A stretch of 64,000 bases of DNA, taken from contig PTEX01000060.1 in assembly GCA_003342815.1 (NCBI GenBank), forward strand, positions 1,128,244 to 1,192,243. Direction: 5' to 3'. The notes beneath the pieces were generated by a model that did no database searches, had not been told where the DNA came from, and was given only the letters and a program-made list of their open reading frames with translations. This document shows positions 1-10,982 of the stretch, piece by piece. The stretch comes from Eudromia elegans. Taxonomy: Eukaryota; Chordata; Aves; Tinamiformes; Tinamidae. Position 1 is the first letter of the stretch, and the number at the start of each line of letters is the position of its first letter. The translations under genes were made by a program, and so were the position numbers.

Positions 1-2084
1 GAGCTCTGCAGTTACTCCTGTATGCCCCTGAATACCCAGCAGTGATAACATAGCTCCTGCCCCACAATGTAACAATAATGGGACATTAATGGCAACAACA
101 GTTCTTTAGTATGCTTTTCCCCTGATTAATTTATCTAGGAGTGATATAAATGTATGTTTTCCTTGGAAGATGAAATGTTTCATGTTTTAGGATCCTTTTT
201 CATTTTGTTTCTTATAACTGTTCCTACAACTCTTTTGAAAGACGAACTAGTAATGCACCCCAGTCATTGTTCATCTGGGGTTTTTCCCACTCAAGAGTTA
301 GGTTTACACTAATGACTTTCAGTGAAATAGCAATCAACCATCTCTGTGCAACAGATTTCACCTAAACCCTGTTTTAATTTACACAGGTTTGTTCATGTCA
401 AGGGAATAATTCCAGTTTACCCTATGGTAACTTTAATCAGCTTATAAATACTAAATTTATCACTTAGGATTTCATAAAACTCCATTTTGTGAAGCTACTT
501 CAGCAATTAACACAAATATAGAGGAAGTCTTAAACTGGGATTTTTACCTGTGTATCTGTCTTGAGCTTTATTTACTTTTTTTTCTCCCCAGATGAAAGCA
601 ATGTTAAACTTCCAAGGGCACTGTGGTGCTGTGCTTAGAAGGCTTAAAAGTAAATGCAAAGAACTAGCGATCTCACAGATAAAAACATGGATATCTTTAA
701 CTGTTTTTCAAGCAATAAATAGGACAAATCTCTGTCTGAAGTCTCCTCTGTCAGCCATGCTCCTGCTGTTACACTCTTTTCTATTAAGATTAATAAGGTC
801 TGAAATCTGAAACCAAGTCAGCTGCACTATAATAAACTTGGTATCAATTTTACAGGTCACAAATAACCATGTAATACAATAACCCTCTATATGTTCCAGA
901 CCAATATGGGAGCACATGGTTGTGGAGAGCAATGATTGGTAATTTCATGAAGAATGAAGACCATATTCAGGGAAAATACTGTGAAAGCTGAATGTATCCA
1001 GAGCTCTGGAAACAAGAAATCAGAAAGCAGAGACAGAGAAGGAAAGCATGTTTTGCACAGATAGGTTGGCTTTCATGTCATGAATGACAGTGTTCAAAAT
1101 ATATCTATGCATTTGGAATATATCCACATGATGAATATTTTTTTCTGGGCAGAATGAATAAGAGCAGTTAAAGAGCACAATGAAATTAGAAATGGTTAAT
1201 CAGATGATCAGTAAAGAAAGATTAAACAAAGGAATGCTTTAGATCAGGTATAAGATGATCTAGCTAAGTTAGAATAAATATTGTAGTTAAATCTAAAATA
1301 GTTTAAAATTTCTGAGGATCTGATCATCATGCAGACATATATGAAGATGACTGAAAAAAAATACTGTATGTTCCGTATTCAGGTAGCAGAATTATGATTT
1401 TAAGCAAAAGTCTAAGCTTTCTTTTTTTTTAAGAAAACTAAATTTTGGAGGTTGCTTTTATAAAGATTCAATTGTTCAAAATGTGACCCAAGTGAACCCA
1501 ACAGGCTCAGAAATTAAAAGAGAAATAATCTTACGTTAATCTTGTGACTGTGTAGCCAGCTGCATGGCTTTTTGAGGTCTGCATTCCAATACTTTGGCCT
1601 TGCAAGACCTTGAAAGACAAAGATATCATTTTTTTTTCTATTTCTTAATAATGAATTGTTAAAAAGATTCTGATGACCACAGTCTATATCCATAGGGATT
1701 CAAAGACTCTTTCCTATGTGTGCCCACCTTGAGTTTATAGCAGTTAATTTTTTTTCTTCCCCCCCCCAAGGGTAAAATGCAAAACAATACAATATCTGGG
1801 AAGAACAGTGATTAACCCTTAAAGGTATTTTCAGACTTATCCCTGCCTGTGTAGGCCAACTAGGCAGGAGTCTATCAAGAAACGATAGTTCAAACTTATC
1901 ATAAAAAGACCTTTTTTTAAGGAACAAATGATTTTTCTTTCTCACACTTATATTTAAGAATATGTATTTGCCTACATATCAGAACTAACTCAGCTTAGAA
2001 GATTTAAGTCTGGAAAACTTCATACTATATGGAAAATTAAATGTAAAGCAAATCTATACTATGGTTCATTCTCAAACCCACTGA
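1..2084. other. Non-coding AT-rich stretch, no gene seen
   Basis: Only short open frames occur here (up to about 80 codons), on both strands, with no recognisable domain. Small A/T runs and a C-run near 1761-1768 are the only low-complexity features. I see no splice-bounded conserved frame and no repeat that I can classify. Confidence 0.6.
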
Positions 2085-2700
2085 CAATTAGGTCAGATTA
2101 TTCAAGTCTTTGTCTAGCCACATTCTGAATACCTCCAAGATGGAGTTTTCACTGCCTCTCTGAGAAATCTCTTATAATGTTTGACCATCTTTACTGTGAT
2201 TTTTTCCTCTGCTCTTTTACTAACATCTAAACAGAATTTTCCAGGATCAGTCTAGTGTCTGTTGCCTGTCTAGGTACAACTCTAAGAATTCACCTCACTC
2301 TTTTCTATATCCTTCTATTAGATTTTCGAAGATAGCAATATATGATCTCTCCTTAGCTTGATTTCTTAATGATGAGGAAAAAGAACAATTCTCTCAGTTT
2401 TCCTTGTACATCATGTTCACCATCTTCCTTGACCACTTTGGTGACTTTCACCAGATTTGTTCACTTAAATCAATACATATCTATTATTGAAGAATCACCT
2501 CTCTTGACTTGCTTCCCAGTATGTGCTAGATACCGTTCCTGCAAAGGTTCGCTGCCAGCTTGTGTTCATCTTGCTGTCCACCCAGACCCCCAGATCCTGC
2601 TCTGCAAAGCTGCTTTCTAGATGGTTGACTGCCAGCCTATATCACTGCATATAATTATTCCCTCCTGGAGGCAGGACTTTGTACTTGCCTTTCTAAGGAA
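2085..2700 (-). mobile_element. Old, internally deleted CR1 LINE fragment
   Basis: Read on the minus strand, this is a strongly diverged CR1. The right part (about 2565-2695) keeps the stretch 'cacccagacccccagatcct' followed by the 'ctctgcaaagctgctt' and 'gcaggactttgtacttgcc' segments, which are typical of the central ORF2 region. The left part (about 2110-2215) keeps 'acctccaagatggag', 'tgcctctctgaga' and a degraded copy of the 'accatctttactgtgat' segment from near the CR1 3' end. The whole is shorter than the consensus distance between these landmarks, so internal material is missing. No frame is open across it. The octamer tail is absent. The family call rests on remembered CR1 landmarks; the edges are approximate to a few tens of bases. 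Confidence 0.72.
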
Positions 2701-4065
2701 TGGGAAGATGGCTCAAAAACCAGATACCTTTTGCATTGTTCAGACACGCGCTTTGTAACATGCCCACAAAAACTTGGAGGAAATGAACTTCTGGTCTGTA
2801 GTAATACGGTCAGGTAGTCCTTGTACAAGAAGCTTCAGTAATGCAAGCACTTCTTGCAGAGTTGTCTGATAATTATCCTAGGCCAAAACAGATCAGATTC
2901 AGATACAGCTATGTGAAGATACGTATTAAGTCAGTCACAGATGAGGCCATATGGGCTGCTCTAATGTTGTAAAAACAACTTCTAAACAAAAGATATATAT
3001 GAACCTCTGTGGTTCCATTTTGGATCAGAATGCTACCATGGGAGAACCTCATTTGAGCTACAGAAAGAAGCTTGCAGACCCTTTCCCCCAAGATCATGAC
3101 TTTTCATCTAACTACCTATATGTAGACAACCATATTCATTTTTTCATTCATCAGTGTAACTAATATTAATAAACATGGTTGTATCAATATGAAAAGAACG
3201 TTTTGAAAATATTTACAATTTCAAAATTTTCTTTTGAAAAATATTTAATTTGGTTTATTTCATTAAAATATTATTAAATATGAATTAGATTTAGGAACAG
3301 AAAAGGTTTTTTAAAAAAACTAAATTATTAAAATGAGTATTTTTCTTTCTTTTATTTTTCCCTGAGAATTATTAAGGATTTGTGGGGTTTCTTTTTGTAA
3401 TTTCCAAGGCATATTTCCTTTTATCCAGTTTCATAGTTTTATGCAATTAAAAATAATGGCCAAAAATCTCACCCATTTATGGGAAAAAAGTAAGAAATAT
3501 TCTACATAAATCCATACCTTTCCCTGTCCTCTTAGTAAATGAGACAATACAGAAGAAAATGAGGAACTGAGGATCACACTGAGGTCTTTGCAGTAACAAA
3601 AGGATATATTTTGCATCATGAATGCAGAGAAATTGAAGTTGGCTCTTCATGCAGTGAAATTCTGAAATTCAAAGCATTGACAGGCAGGCTGTTGAGATAT
3701 CAAGCATGTTTTGAAAACAGTATTTTCATGCTCATATTGTTCCTTGGCTCTGACAAAATGAGGATACCACTTCTAAAGATGAGCTGCTAAGCAGAAAGCT
3801 TTGCTGTGTGAACATATTCGCACATATGGGTTGCTGATAGCTTGAGGAAGTCTGGATCACACTCCAGTGTAGAAGGAATCACCTAGACTTCCTGATAAGC
3901 AAAGAAACCCAGCCAGCCTTTTTCATCGCAAATATTCTAATTTCAAGTCCAAGGCTTAACATCAAAAGTTGAATACCCAATATAAATATTTCATACTCTT
4001 AGAAAGGCAGGAAGAACTTGCTATGGGGGTCTGCAGAGCCTAGGGCAAACTCAAGGTCATTGAGA
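2701..4065. other. Non-coding AT-rich stretch, no gene seen
   Basis: The segment is AT-rich, notably at 3170-3440, where runs of A and T dominate. Open frames are under about 75 codons and unconvincing. There is no identifiable repeat. Confidence 0.55.
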
Positions 4066-4345
4066 TGTAAAACTCTGGGTCATTAGGACCTTTTCAATTG
4101 ATTGGATAAAGGTGTTTGGGGCTCGTGAGGATTGATTAGAAGCTCATGGAGCTCGTGGTTACCATGCGAGCACCTCGTGGAGAGGGTGTGGGGGTGTTTT
4201 GTGAGCCCCTCATGGGAGGGGGCAGGGTTCCTTTGTATGAGGGTATATAAGCTGTGGTGTGGCCTTGAGAAAGGTCTTTGTTTTACCACCTCAGAGACCC
4301 CTGCTCTTCAATATACCCACAACTTGTCCATTGAATGTGACACTT
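4066..4345 (+). mobile_element. Candidate solo LTR of an avian endogenous retrovirus
   Basis: This segment is clearly GC-richer than its flanks and is laid out like a plus-strand LTR. An upstream part (about 4110-4225) has several spaced 'gctcgtg'/'gctcatg' motifs and a G-rich run. A TATA box lies at 4244-4251. About 60 bases further on, at 4310, a possible degraded polyadenylation signal (aatata in 'cttcaatataccc') is followed by a short tail. No gag, pol or env remnant is visible on either side, so a solo LTR would be the natural reading. I could not find a convincing target-site duplication or exact TG...CA ends. Alternatives are an old cellular promoter or a different repeat class. Confidence 0.4.
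4241..4255 (+). promoter_or_regulatory. TATA-box in the LTR-like segment
   Basis: The string 'gggtatataagctg' is a near-consensus TATA element flanked by GC-richer sequence. If used, it would start transcription near 4270-4280, upstream of the aatata signal at 4310, which is the spacing expected of an LTR R region. Use of this promoter is inference. Confidence 0.35.
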
Positions 4346-5753
4346 CTATACAGTGATCTACATTTGAGCTAGTTAGAGTAAGGTCACTATATTGTCAAAA
4401 GGGAGACTTTGGCATTTCTAGGCATAGGGGAGCCTAATGTAGATGTCTAAAATAGGTCAGAGGAGGTCACCCTTGGAGCACCTGCTTTTCCTCTGCGAGT
4501 ATAATGGGAGTCCTGGATGTTAAAAACAGACACCTTTGGCCTGACTGCCACCCACACATATACTCCCAGAATTGATGAATGATCTCAGTCAGTGGATCTA
4601 TAAAATTTTGGTATTTTTCTGTGAAACTTTCCTCAGCCTGTTTCTTGGTACTACATGGTGGTGCTTGTTTGTTTACAGCTACATCTCCCCTAAAAAAGCA
4701 GCAGGCCAATAGGCATGCTTATTCAGCATTAGTTTTCAGAGTGCTCTTGTTTCCACCTGTTCCCAAACTTAGTCTATATTTTGTACTAGGATCCTTACAA
4801 AAGCTGATGAAAACCTGATTTATGCATTCATAGAACTAGGCTAAAATGACTGTAAATGGTCTTCCCTCTTCCTTCATTAATCAGTAACAGATTGTGCAGA
4901 CTCTGCAGCTGCTGAGGTGCTGATCTGGATTCCTCCCAAGCAGCAGAGCATGTTTAATCATATTCTCCTACACAGTGGCCCTTTGCCCTATCAATTCCTT
5001 GTACCTTCTTCAGCAGTCCTTTGAATATTGCTCATATGCTTCCTTTTCTGGCATACACTAGCATTTTATGTGTTGAGCACTTGTAGAGTTATATCTTGCA
5101 TTTATGTCTTGGAGTTTCAAAAGGTTCTTGCACTGAAGCCTCCACTACAAAAGCTTTGATGTTTGTTTGTAAAGCTCACTCAAAACTCCAGTTATTTATA
5201 GAATGACACTTCTGGCTGTTCTGCTGGAACTGAGTGCTCATTTGTTTAACTTCTTCCTACTGTGAAGTCAGAACTTCTCTACAAATAAAGTTTGCTTCAA
5301 GTTCAAAGTATAGGACACTTGAGTAAACAAACACACCAGTAAGCTTAATCAGTATAACTAGGCATCTGAGAAGCATAAAGACCCTAGAGATACAAGTGGG
5401 AATGTGATTCAATGAAGTCTGGATTCCTGGATTCTGCTTCTGGCTCTACAACTGATTTGCTGCTTAATCTTTCACATCTGGTGTAAATAAGTCCAAGTTC
5501 AGCATAGTCAATGTCAGTTCACAGCAGCCAAGATTCACACCTCTGTGTATATCCACAAAAACCCTGTGGGTTAAATTCTTACAAGGCCCAGATACTCAGG
5601 CTTTTTGTTCTTTGATACTCTTTGATACTCAGAAGATGGCAGTCAAAGTTTACTCTGTATTCAATAAAAGTTTGAAGATAAGTACTCAGAATTCCAAGGA
5701 ATGATCCCACCACTGTTTTCTACCTCTTCTTTCACCAGCGTTATCTGTTTTCA

Positions 5754-5791
5754 AAATAAATAATTAAATAAGTAAGTAAATAAATAAATAC
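5754..5791. repeat. Imperfect AAAT/AAGT microsatellite
   Basis: Tandem four-base units of aaat with aagt variants are visible by eye. There is no link to a mobile element tail. Confidence 0.8.
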
Positions 5792-6170
5792 AAGATTGAC
5801 AAACCATTTACACTTAATACCAAGAAACACCTACAGCCAGTGCTTCTTCCACATGACACCTGACATCGTATGTGGGGAACAAAGAGAGAGAGAAAGGTGA
5901 TTAATCTGTCCACTAGCACCTGAGAACTTTCAGATTTTTTTTTAAAGTATTTTTTTTTAAGTGGCTGTATCAGTGTGATGGGCTGAGAAAGGTACCTTCA
6001 TCTGCTGCTACCAGTTGGCTGCCCTATATGCATCCAGGGGAGTAAGCAGTGGACAATGGAGTCCACTGGAGTTTCTCTGAATTCATTCCAAAGTAACTCA
6101 GAGAAGGATTCACCTAATCCCAGTGTAATTTCTCTAAAAGAGTCTCCACTATTAGTGAACATCTGAAAAG

Positions 6171-6210
6171 GAAAAAAAAAAAAAAAAAAGAAAAAAAAAA
6201 GAAAATAAAA
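6171..6210. repeat. A-rich simple repeat
   Basis: Runs of A are broken by single G bases. On the minus strand they create a poly-Phe artefact in an otherwise meaningless frame. No retroposed gene is visible next to it, so I do not read it as a processed-transcript tail. Confidence 0.85.
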
Positions 6211-8359
6211 TTATCCATGATTTTGGAACCATACACCTTGAATGTAGTCCTAGATATGCAGCTCCCCCAGGCTGATTCATCTAAGACTCTAAGGCTAATG
6301 GATGTTAGGTACATTAGTTATTTTAGCCCAGTACTGCTTCAAAATACACCAGTCACAACCTTCCTCAAGGAAGTAGTACTCTAGACTGACAGTAGAAAAG
6401 GAATTCACCAATTTTAGGAGAAGCAGCAAATTTCCCACTTGCTTACCTGCACATTGAAAAGTGCACCCAAGGGGATATGACATCGGACACTGGAACACTG
6501 TAGCAACCAAGATGCACTTGCTTTGCTGCCCTATTGTTTTAAACAGGATAGGCAGCCAATGTAGAGAAATAGTTATTTAACAGTTTCTTCCTCTTCCACA
6601 TGCTCAAAGAATAGGCTTCTGAAAAATCCTTTTGTGTATAAATCAAAATTTTTTCACTGGCATACCTCAAAACACTTGACATAATTCAGCATCTGTTACT
6701 CTGTCTGCTTTTCTACCTGAGCAGGTTGATACCCAGAGCAGTGATGGACATGCATGAATTTGGTGGGAAAGCCGCAGTCCTCATGTAGAGCTCTTAAGGT
6801 CTATATCATTTCTCAATGCAGGCATGTTAGCTGTTCTAGCTAGGACCTGACTCAATGCCAAGTGAAATCAGTACTAAATCCTGCCATTTGCCTCACTGGT
6901 AGCAGATTAAGTCCTTAATGGATATGTGAATTACAAGAGAGTGAAATGTACAGGCCTTGAGGAGTGGTTTTATTGTGTTCTTTTCCAAAGACATTTATTT
7001 TATCAGAAGAACGAAGAATTGGTGGGCTGGGTATTTTAAATACAGCTTTTAGCTTGTCATCGATACGCTTTAAAAGAGAGCTGTGAGATGAAATTTTTAT
7101 TCTTTTCTCCTCTAACCTCCTTTTTATTTTTTTCTTACAAAGAAAGTTGTAAAGTGTATTTGGGTACACATCGTTTGAGGGTTTTTTCTATATATATTCC
7201 TGGTGTATATGGTTTTGACCATTATTTTTGATTACCTGCTCTGGCATGACTGAGATTTCCTGTAATATTTCCAATATTTCTTTTTCCTCCTTGGGGAAAT
7301 CCTATGTCTGCTTTTCTGCTTTTAACATTTGTCCTTTATTTTTATTTTGTGAAAACTGAGTCAGGAATTAATTTCATATTGTAGCCATGTCTATTTCTTT
7401 GATTAATAATATCTTACATTTATAATATCTTATTCTATAAACTCCTTGGATGACCTTTTTGCCCTAATACATTTCTATTGCTTCTTTTCTCTCCTTTCAT
7501 GCTACTTTGCTTTTAGCCTTTGCGCTGAATTTCTTTCTCTTTACTCTTTCTCTTCTCTCTTTTTTTTTTTTATAATCCATGTTTTATCCTTCACATTTGG
7601 TTCTTTCCAACCTTGATTACTTTGTAAAAAGCATTTTCTATTCACTTCAGTATCCCTTTTCCTTTATGGCATGTTTACTGAGTAGGTAGGATACACATAT
7701 ACAACATTCCCTGAGGCATGCATGAATTTCACTTTGAACACCTTCCAGTTTCTCTCACTCGGCCCTTCCCCTTCATCATGTTATTTCTTTCAATATTACC
7801 CAACACTTTTAATTCTAATAAAGCTTGTTCTACTGAAATTGAACACCCATGTTTTTTTCTCCTATGTAGGCTTGTTTTCTCCCTTGTTAGAAACAAAATT
7901 AGATTGTCCTTCTATTTCCCCTGCTTTGTGCATTTGTATTCTGTCTCAAGCAACCACCTAAAAGGGCACTAATGAAAGTTTCTTTTTGCTTCTGGTTTTC
8001 TATATTTATATATTTAAAAATCTTATATTTTGGCTATTTTTGTTCTCTCAAGAATCATTCCTTTTTTCACACAGATGCATATTTTTCACTCACTTTGCGT
8101 TTACTCCATCTGCCTTTTATCTTTCCTCCCTTTCTATTTTGATGTCCTATTTGAAAATTCTGCTACTGCAAAGCGACCTGTGTTTTAACTCATATGCCTT
8201 TCTGTGCCAAAGATTTCAAATACGAGTGCTTTTGTAGGAGCAAACTTGTGGGCTCATAAGAGGTATAGAATTATAGAATCATAGAATCATAGAATGGCTA
8301 GGGTTGGAAGGGACCTCTAGAGGTCATCTAGTCCAACCCCCCTGCACACGCAGGGTCCC

Positions 8360-9137
8360 CTAGAGCATGTGGCACNNNNNNNNNNNNNNNNNNNNNNNNN
8401 NNNNNNNNNNNNNNNNNNNNNNNNNNNNNNNNNNNNNNNNNNNNNNNNNNNNNNNNNNNNNNNNNNNNNNNNNNNNNNNNNNNNNNNNNNNNNNNNNNNN
8501 NNNNNNNNNNNNNNNNNNNNNNNNNNNNNNNNNNNNNNNNNNNNNNNNNNNNNNNNNNNNNNNNNNNNNNNNNNNNNNNNNNNNNNNNNNNNNNNNNNNN
8601 NNNNNNNNNNNNNNNNNNNNNNNNNNNNNNNNNNNNNNNNNNNNNNNNNNNNNNNNNNNNNNNNNNNNNNNNNNNNNNNNNNNNNNNNNNNNNNNNNNNN
8701 NNNNNNNNNNNNNNNNNNNNNNNNNNNNNNNNNNNNNNNNNNNNNNNNNNNNNNNNNNNNNNNNNNNNNNNNNNNNNNNNNNNNNNNNNNNNNNNNNNNN
8801 NNNNNNNNNNNNNNNNNNNNNNNNNNNNNNNNNNNNNNNNNNNNNNNNNNNNNNNNNNNNNNNNNNNNNNNNNNNNNNNNNNNNNNNNNNNNNNNNNNNN
8901 NNNNNNNNNNNNNNNAGGTCGGTCCCCAGCCTGTAGGCATGTCTAGGGTTATTCCTCCCCAGATGCAGGACCCTACACTTGCCCTTGTTGAACTTCATGA
9001 GGTTACTCGCCGCCCAGCTGTCCAGTCTGTCCAGGTCCCTCTGGATGGCAGCGCAGCCCTCAGGGCTGTCAGCTATTCCTCCCAGTTTGGTATCATCAGC
9101 AAACTTGCTGAGGGAACACTCCATCCCTTCATCTAGG
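8360..9137 (-). pseudogene. CR1 ORF2 reverse transcriptase C-terminal fragment
   Basis: This is the remnant of the CR1 ORF2 protein (endonuclease plus reverse transcriptase), which in an intact element copies CR1 RNA into the genome. Only the C-terminal part is present. Visible residues start at LDEG, then the polymerase box FADDTKLGG with its paired aspartates, then an [12 protein letters not shown] helix and a [11 protein letters not shown] stretch. The next 180 codons are Ns. The frame ends at a TAG at 8360-8362, preceded by residues CHML. The CR1 at 23153 ends at the same codon. The 540-base gap keeps the frame, so the visible parts carry no disabling mutation, but everything N-terminal to LDEG is missing, including the endonuclease and most of the fingers and palm. 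The fragment cannot encode a working enzyme. Confidence 0.88.
8376..8915. other. Assembly gap (540 N)
   Basis: This is a run of Ns flanked on both sides by parts of the same CR1. Its length is a multiple of three and is close to what I expect of CR1 between the two flanks, so the size looks like a real estimate rather than an arbitrary placeholder. Confidence 0.98.
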
Positions 9138-9559
9138 TATGAGAAGTTCTTTCTTTTCTCAGACAAAGCCTTGACCACCTCAGTTCCATTCCTCACAGTC
9201 TGGTCCAGGTTATCTTTGGGCAATTAAAAATGACCTTGAGTATTACATGCCTAAATTCCAAGATGGCTAATTAGAGACATCTCTGACAAAGTAAAAGTAG
9301 CCTGGATGAAGTAGATTTTCTGCAGTCATTCCCTCAGCTTGGCTCAGCCCTCCCTTTACACTGCAGCTGTGTCTGCAATATGCCGACTCCTAAAAGACTT
9401 TTTGGCTGGTATATTCCTCTTTTCCTAATGTCCAGTGACATATTTTTCAGTGTGCCTCCTAGGATGTTCTGCAAGAATGTTCTTACGAGACACAGTGTGG
9501 AGGAAGGTAATCCAGGGAAGGGAAGGGTATCCAGACAGATGGACAAAATTTATTCTGAA

Positions 9560-9935
9560 AGTAATTTATACAGCCCTGTATTTATTGCATGTCCATGAAT
9601 TGAAGCAATGGAGAGTAACCTGGGCTCTTTATGGTGATGTCCCAGCCTATTTTGTGATAAATTTCACATCTTTCAGACTTACAGAAAGCAGAGCTGCACC
9701 TCTGAGTTCGTTAGCTGACTGCGACTATTCTTATGTCACTGAGGGCTGTTTATGAGTCTTTCTAACACTCTGCCCCAAATAAAGCAAGTCCTTTGTATCT
9801 CTTATTTCTAGGAGTGGTGAGACCTGCACCTGCTCTGCTTAGTTCAGGTGCCTGCACCCAGTCAGTGCCCCAACATGTCAAAATAAAGACCTTTATCCTT
9901 GGTATTGCTGTTCCACATCTGCAAGAAACACACTT
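9560..9935 (+). mobile_element. Weak candidate LTR-like segment with two polyA signals
   Basis: Two AATAAAG signals lie about 104 bases apart (9778-9784 and 9882-9888). Each is followed by a T-rich stretch ('ctttgtatctcttatttct' and 'acctttatccttggtattgc'), a layout common at the R region of retroviral LTRs. There is no clear TATA box, and neither ends nor a target duplication could be set. It could equally be the 3' end of an old retrotransposon or chance. Confidence 0.22.
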
Positions 9936-10941
9936 AGACTTGTAAATATTACACCACACTACAATAATTTGACTCTTAAAATGAGAAGCTTGTCTCTCAC
10001 AGTACTCAACAAGTGAGCACCCGATATACATCTAATTCTCTCCCAGGATATGTTCATTCACAAAATATTACATCCCGTCTTTCTTGCAAATTGCAGATCT
10101 ATTCTCACATAGGTATATAATCCTCAGTCCGTCAGAACTTAATCCTGTAATCTAACTCTTCGCCCAAAATACCCTGTCAGGAAACAAGAGAGAACATAAA
10201 ACAAAATATAAAGACAGCCAGGAACTCATATTTTTAAAACCCCAAATCAAACCCATCTGTGGCATGATTGAACACAGCAATTTAATATAAAACACATACA
10301 TTTTACCTGTATTCACCCTTTGCTTCAAAAATATTTTGATTAAGAAAAGCCCTTATTTTGAATTGATGACTTTAAAACATTAGAACTCAAAAGAAAACAA
10401 AAAACCCTAAAAGATAATGAATTACAGCAGTTAATTAGTACTGAAGATAAATTATTAATAATGACAGAGTAAAAGCATTGAAGTGTAGTTTGAATGAATC
10501 TTCTGAAGCATTTAATCTTTCTGAGACTGAATTCAATAAGAAATGAGCATCACAGCCTAGAAGGAGCAGAAGCTTTGTTTTTTTACAGTGATACATTGGT
10601 CAACAATTTGAGTATGAATCTGGTTTCAAGTCCATAGTGACCAAGTATAGCTCTACTGAAAATATATTGAGTTAAATGGTGCCAGGCTCAATTACATCAG
10701 CTTCTAACTGAGATTTTGTAGTACTTCAAGTCAGACTAAAGCTCCCAAAACACCACTGACAACAATCTAATTTTATATTAATGAGGTTAAGAAAAGAATC
10801 AATCAAAATCGTACAATTCATCCCTTCCCTTTAAAATTAAGATTTTTCTGACACAAAGGAAACTTGATTTGTGTTTCCTTGCAGGAAGAAGTCAAGATAT
10901 TTTACAGTTAATTTCCATAAACCAGCAAATCATACAAAACT

Positions 10942-10982
10942 CTTTGTTTGTTTGTTTGTTTGTTTGTTTGTTTGTTTGTTTG
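10942..10982. repeat. GTTT tetranucleotide microsatellite
   Basis: About ten uninterrupted tttg units run to 10982. On the minus strand they read as a short Lys-Gln-Thr-Asn repeat inside a chance frame. Confidence 0.95.

Larger units (their letters stand above)
4346..8261. other. Non-coding stretch with simple repeats, no gene seen
   Basis: Simple repeats at about 5754-5791 and 6171-6210 are listed separately. From about 7200 to 8220 the plus strand is pyrimidine-rich, with many 'tctttt' and 'ttcctt' runs. This yields frames rich in Phe, Leu and Ser (for example 7718-7972 and 7986-8237) that are compositional artefacts. No recognisable gene or transposon was found. Confidence 0.55.
8262..9137 (-). 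mobile_element. CR1 LINE, 5'-truncated, with an assembly gap inside
   Basis: The 3' end lies on the left. The 'atagaatc' octamer array at about 8264-8295 is followed by the classic bird CR1 3' segment containing 'ggttggaagggacct' and 'tcatctagtccaacccccct'. The gap (8376-8915) hides the middle. To its right, 8916-9137 reads on the minus strand as reverse transcriptase ORF2. Homology stops near 9136, inside the codons for the LDEG stretch just before the FADD motif, so this is a typical 5'-truncated insertion. The 3' 95 bases are nearly identical to those of the CR1 at 23153. I cannot identify a target-site duplication; CR1 often lacks a clear one. Confidence 0.93.

Noticed and set aside
7718-8237. 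Hydrophobic frames resembling membrane proteins
   Set aside because: The Phe/Leu/Ser richness follows from the pyrimidine-rich plus strand. Two frames overlap in the same bases and no conserved residue pattern is visible.
8317-9136. Several long open frames on both strands across 8317-9136
   Set aside because: They are open only because the 540 Ns contain no stop codons. Only the minus-strand CR1 ORF2 frame has real content on both flanks.
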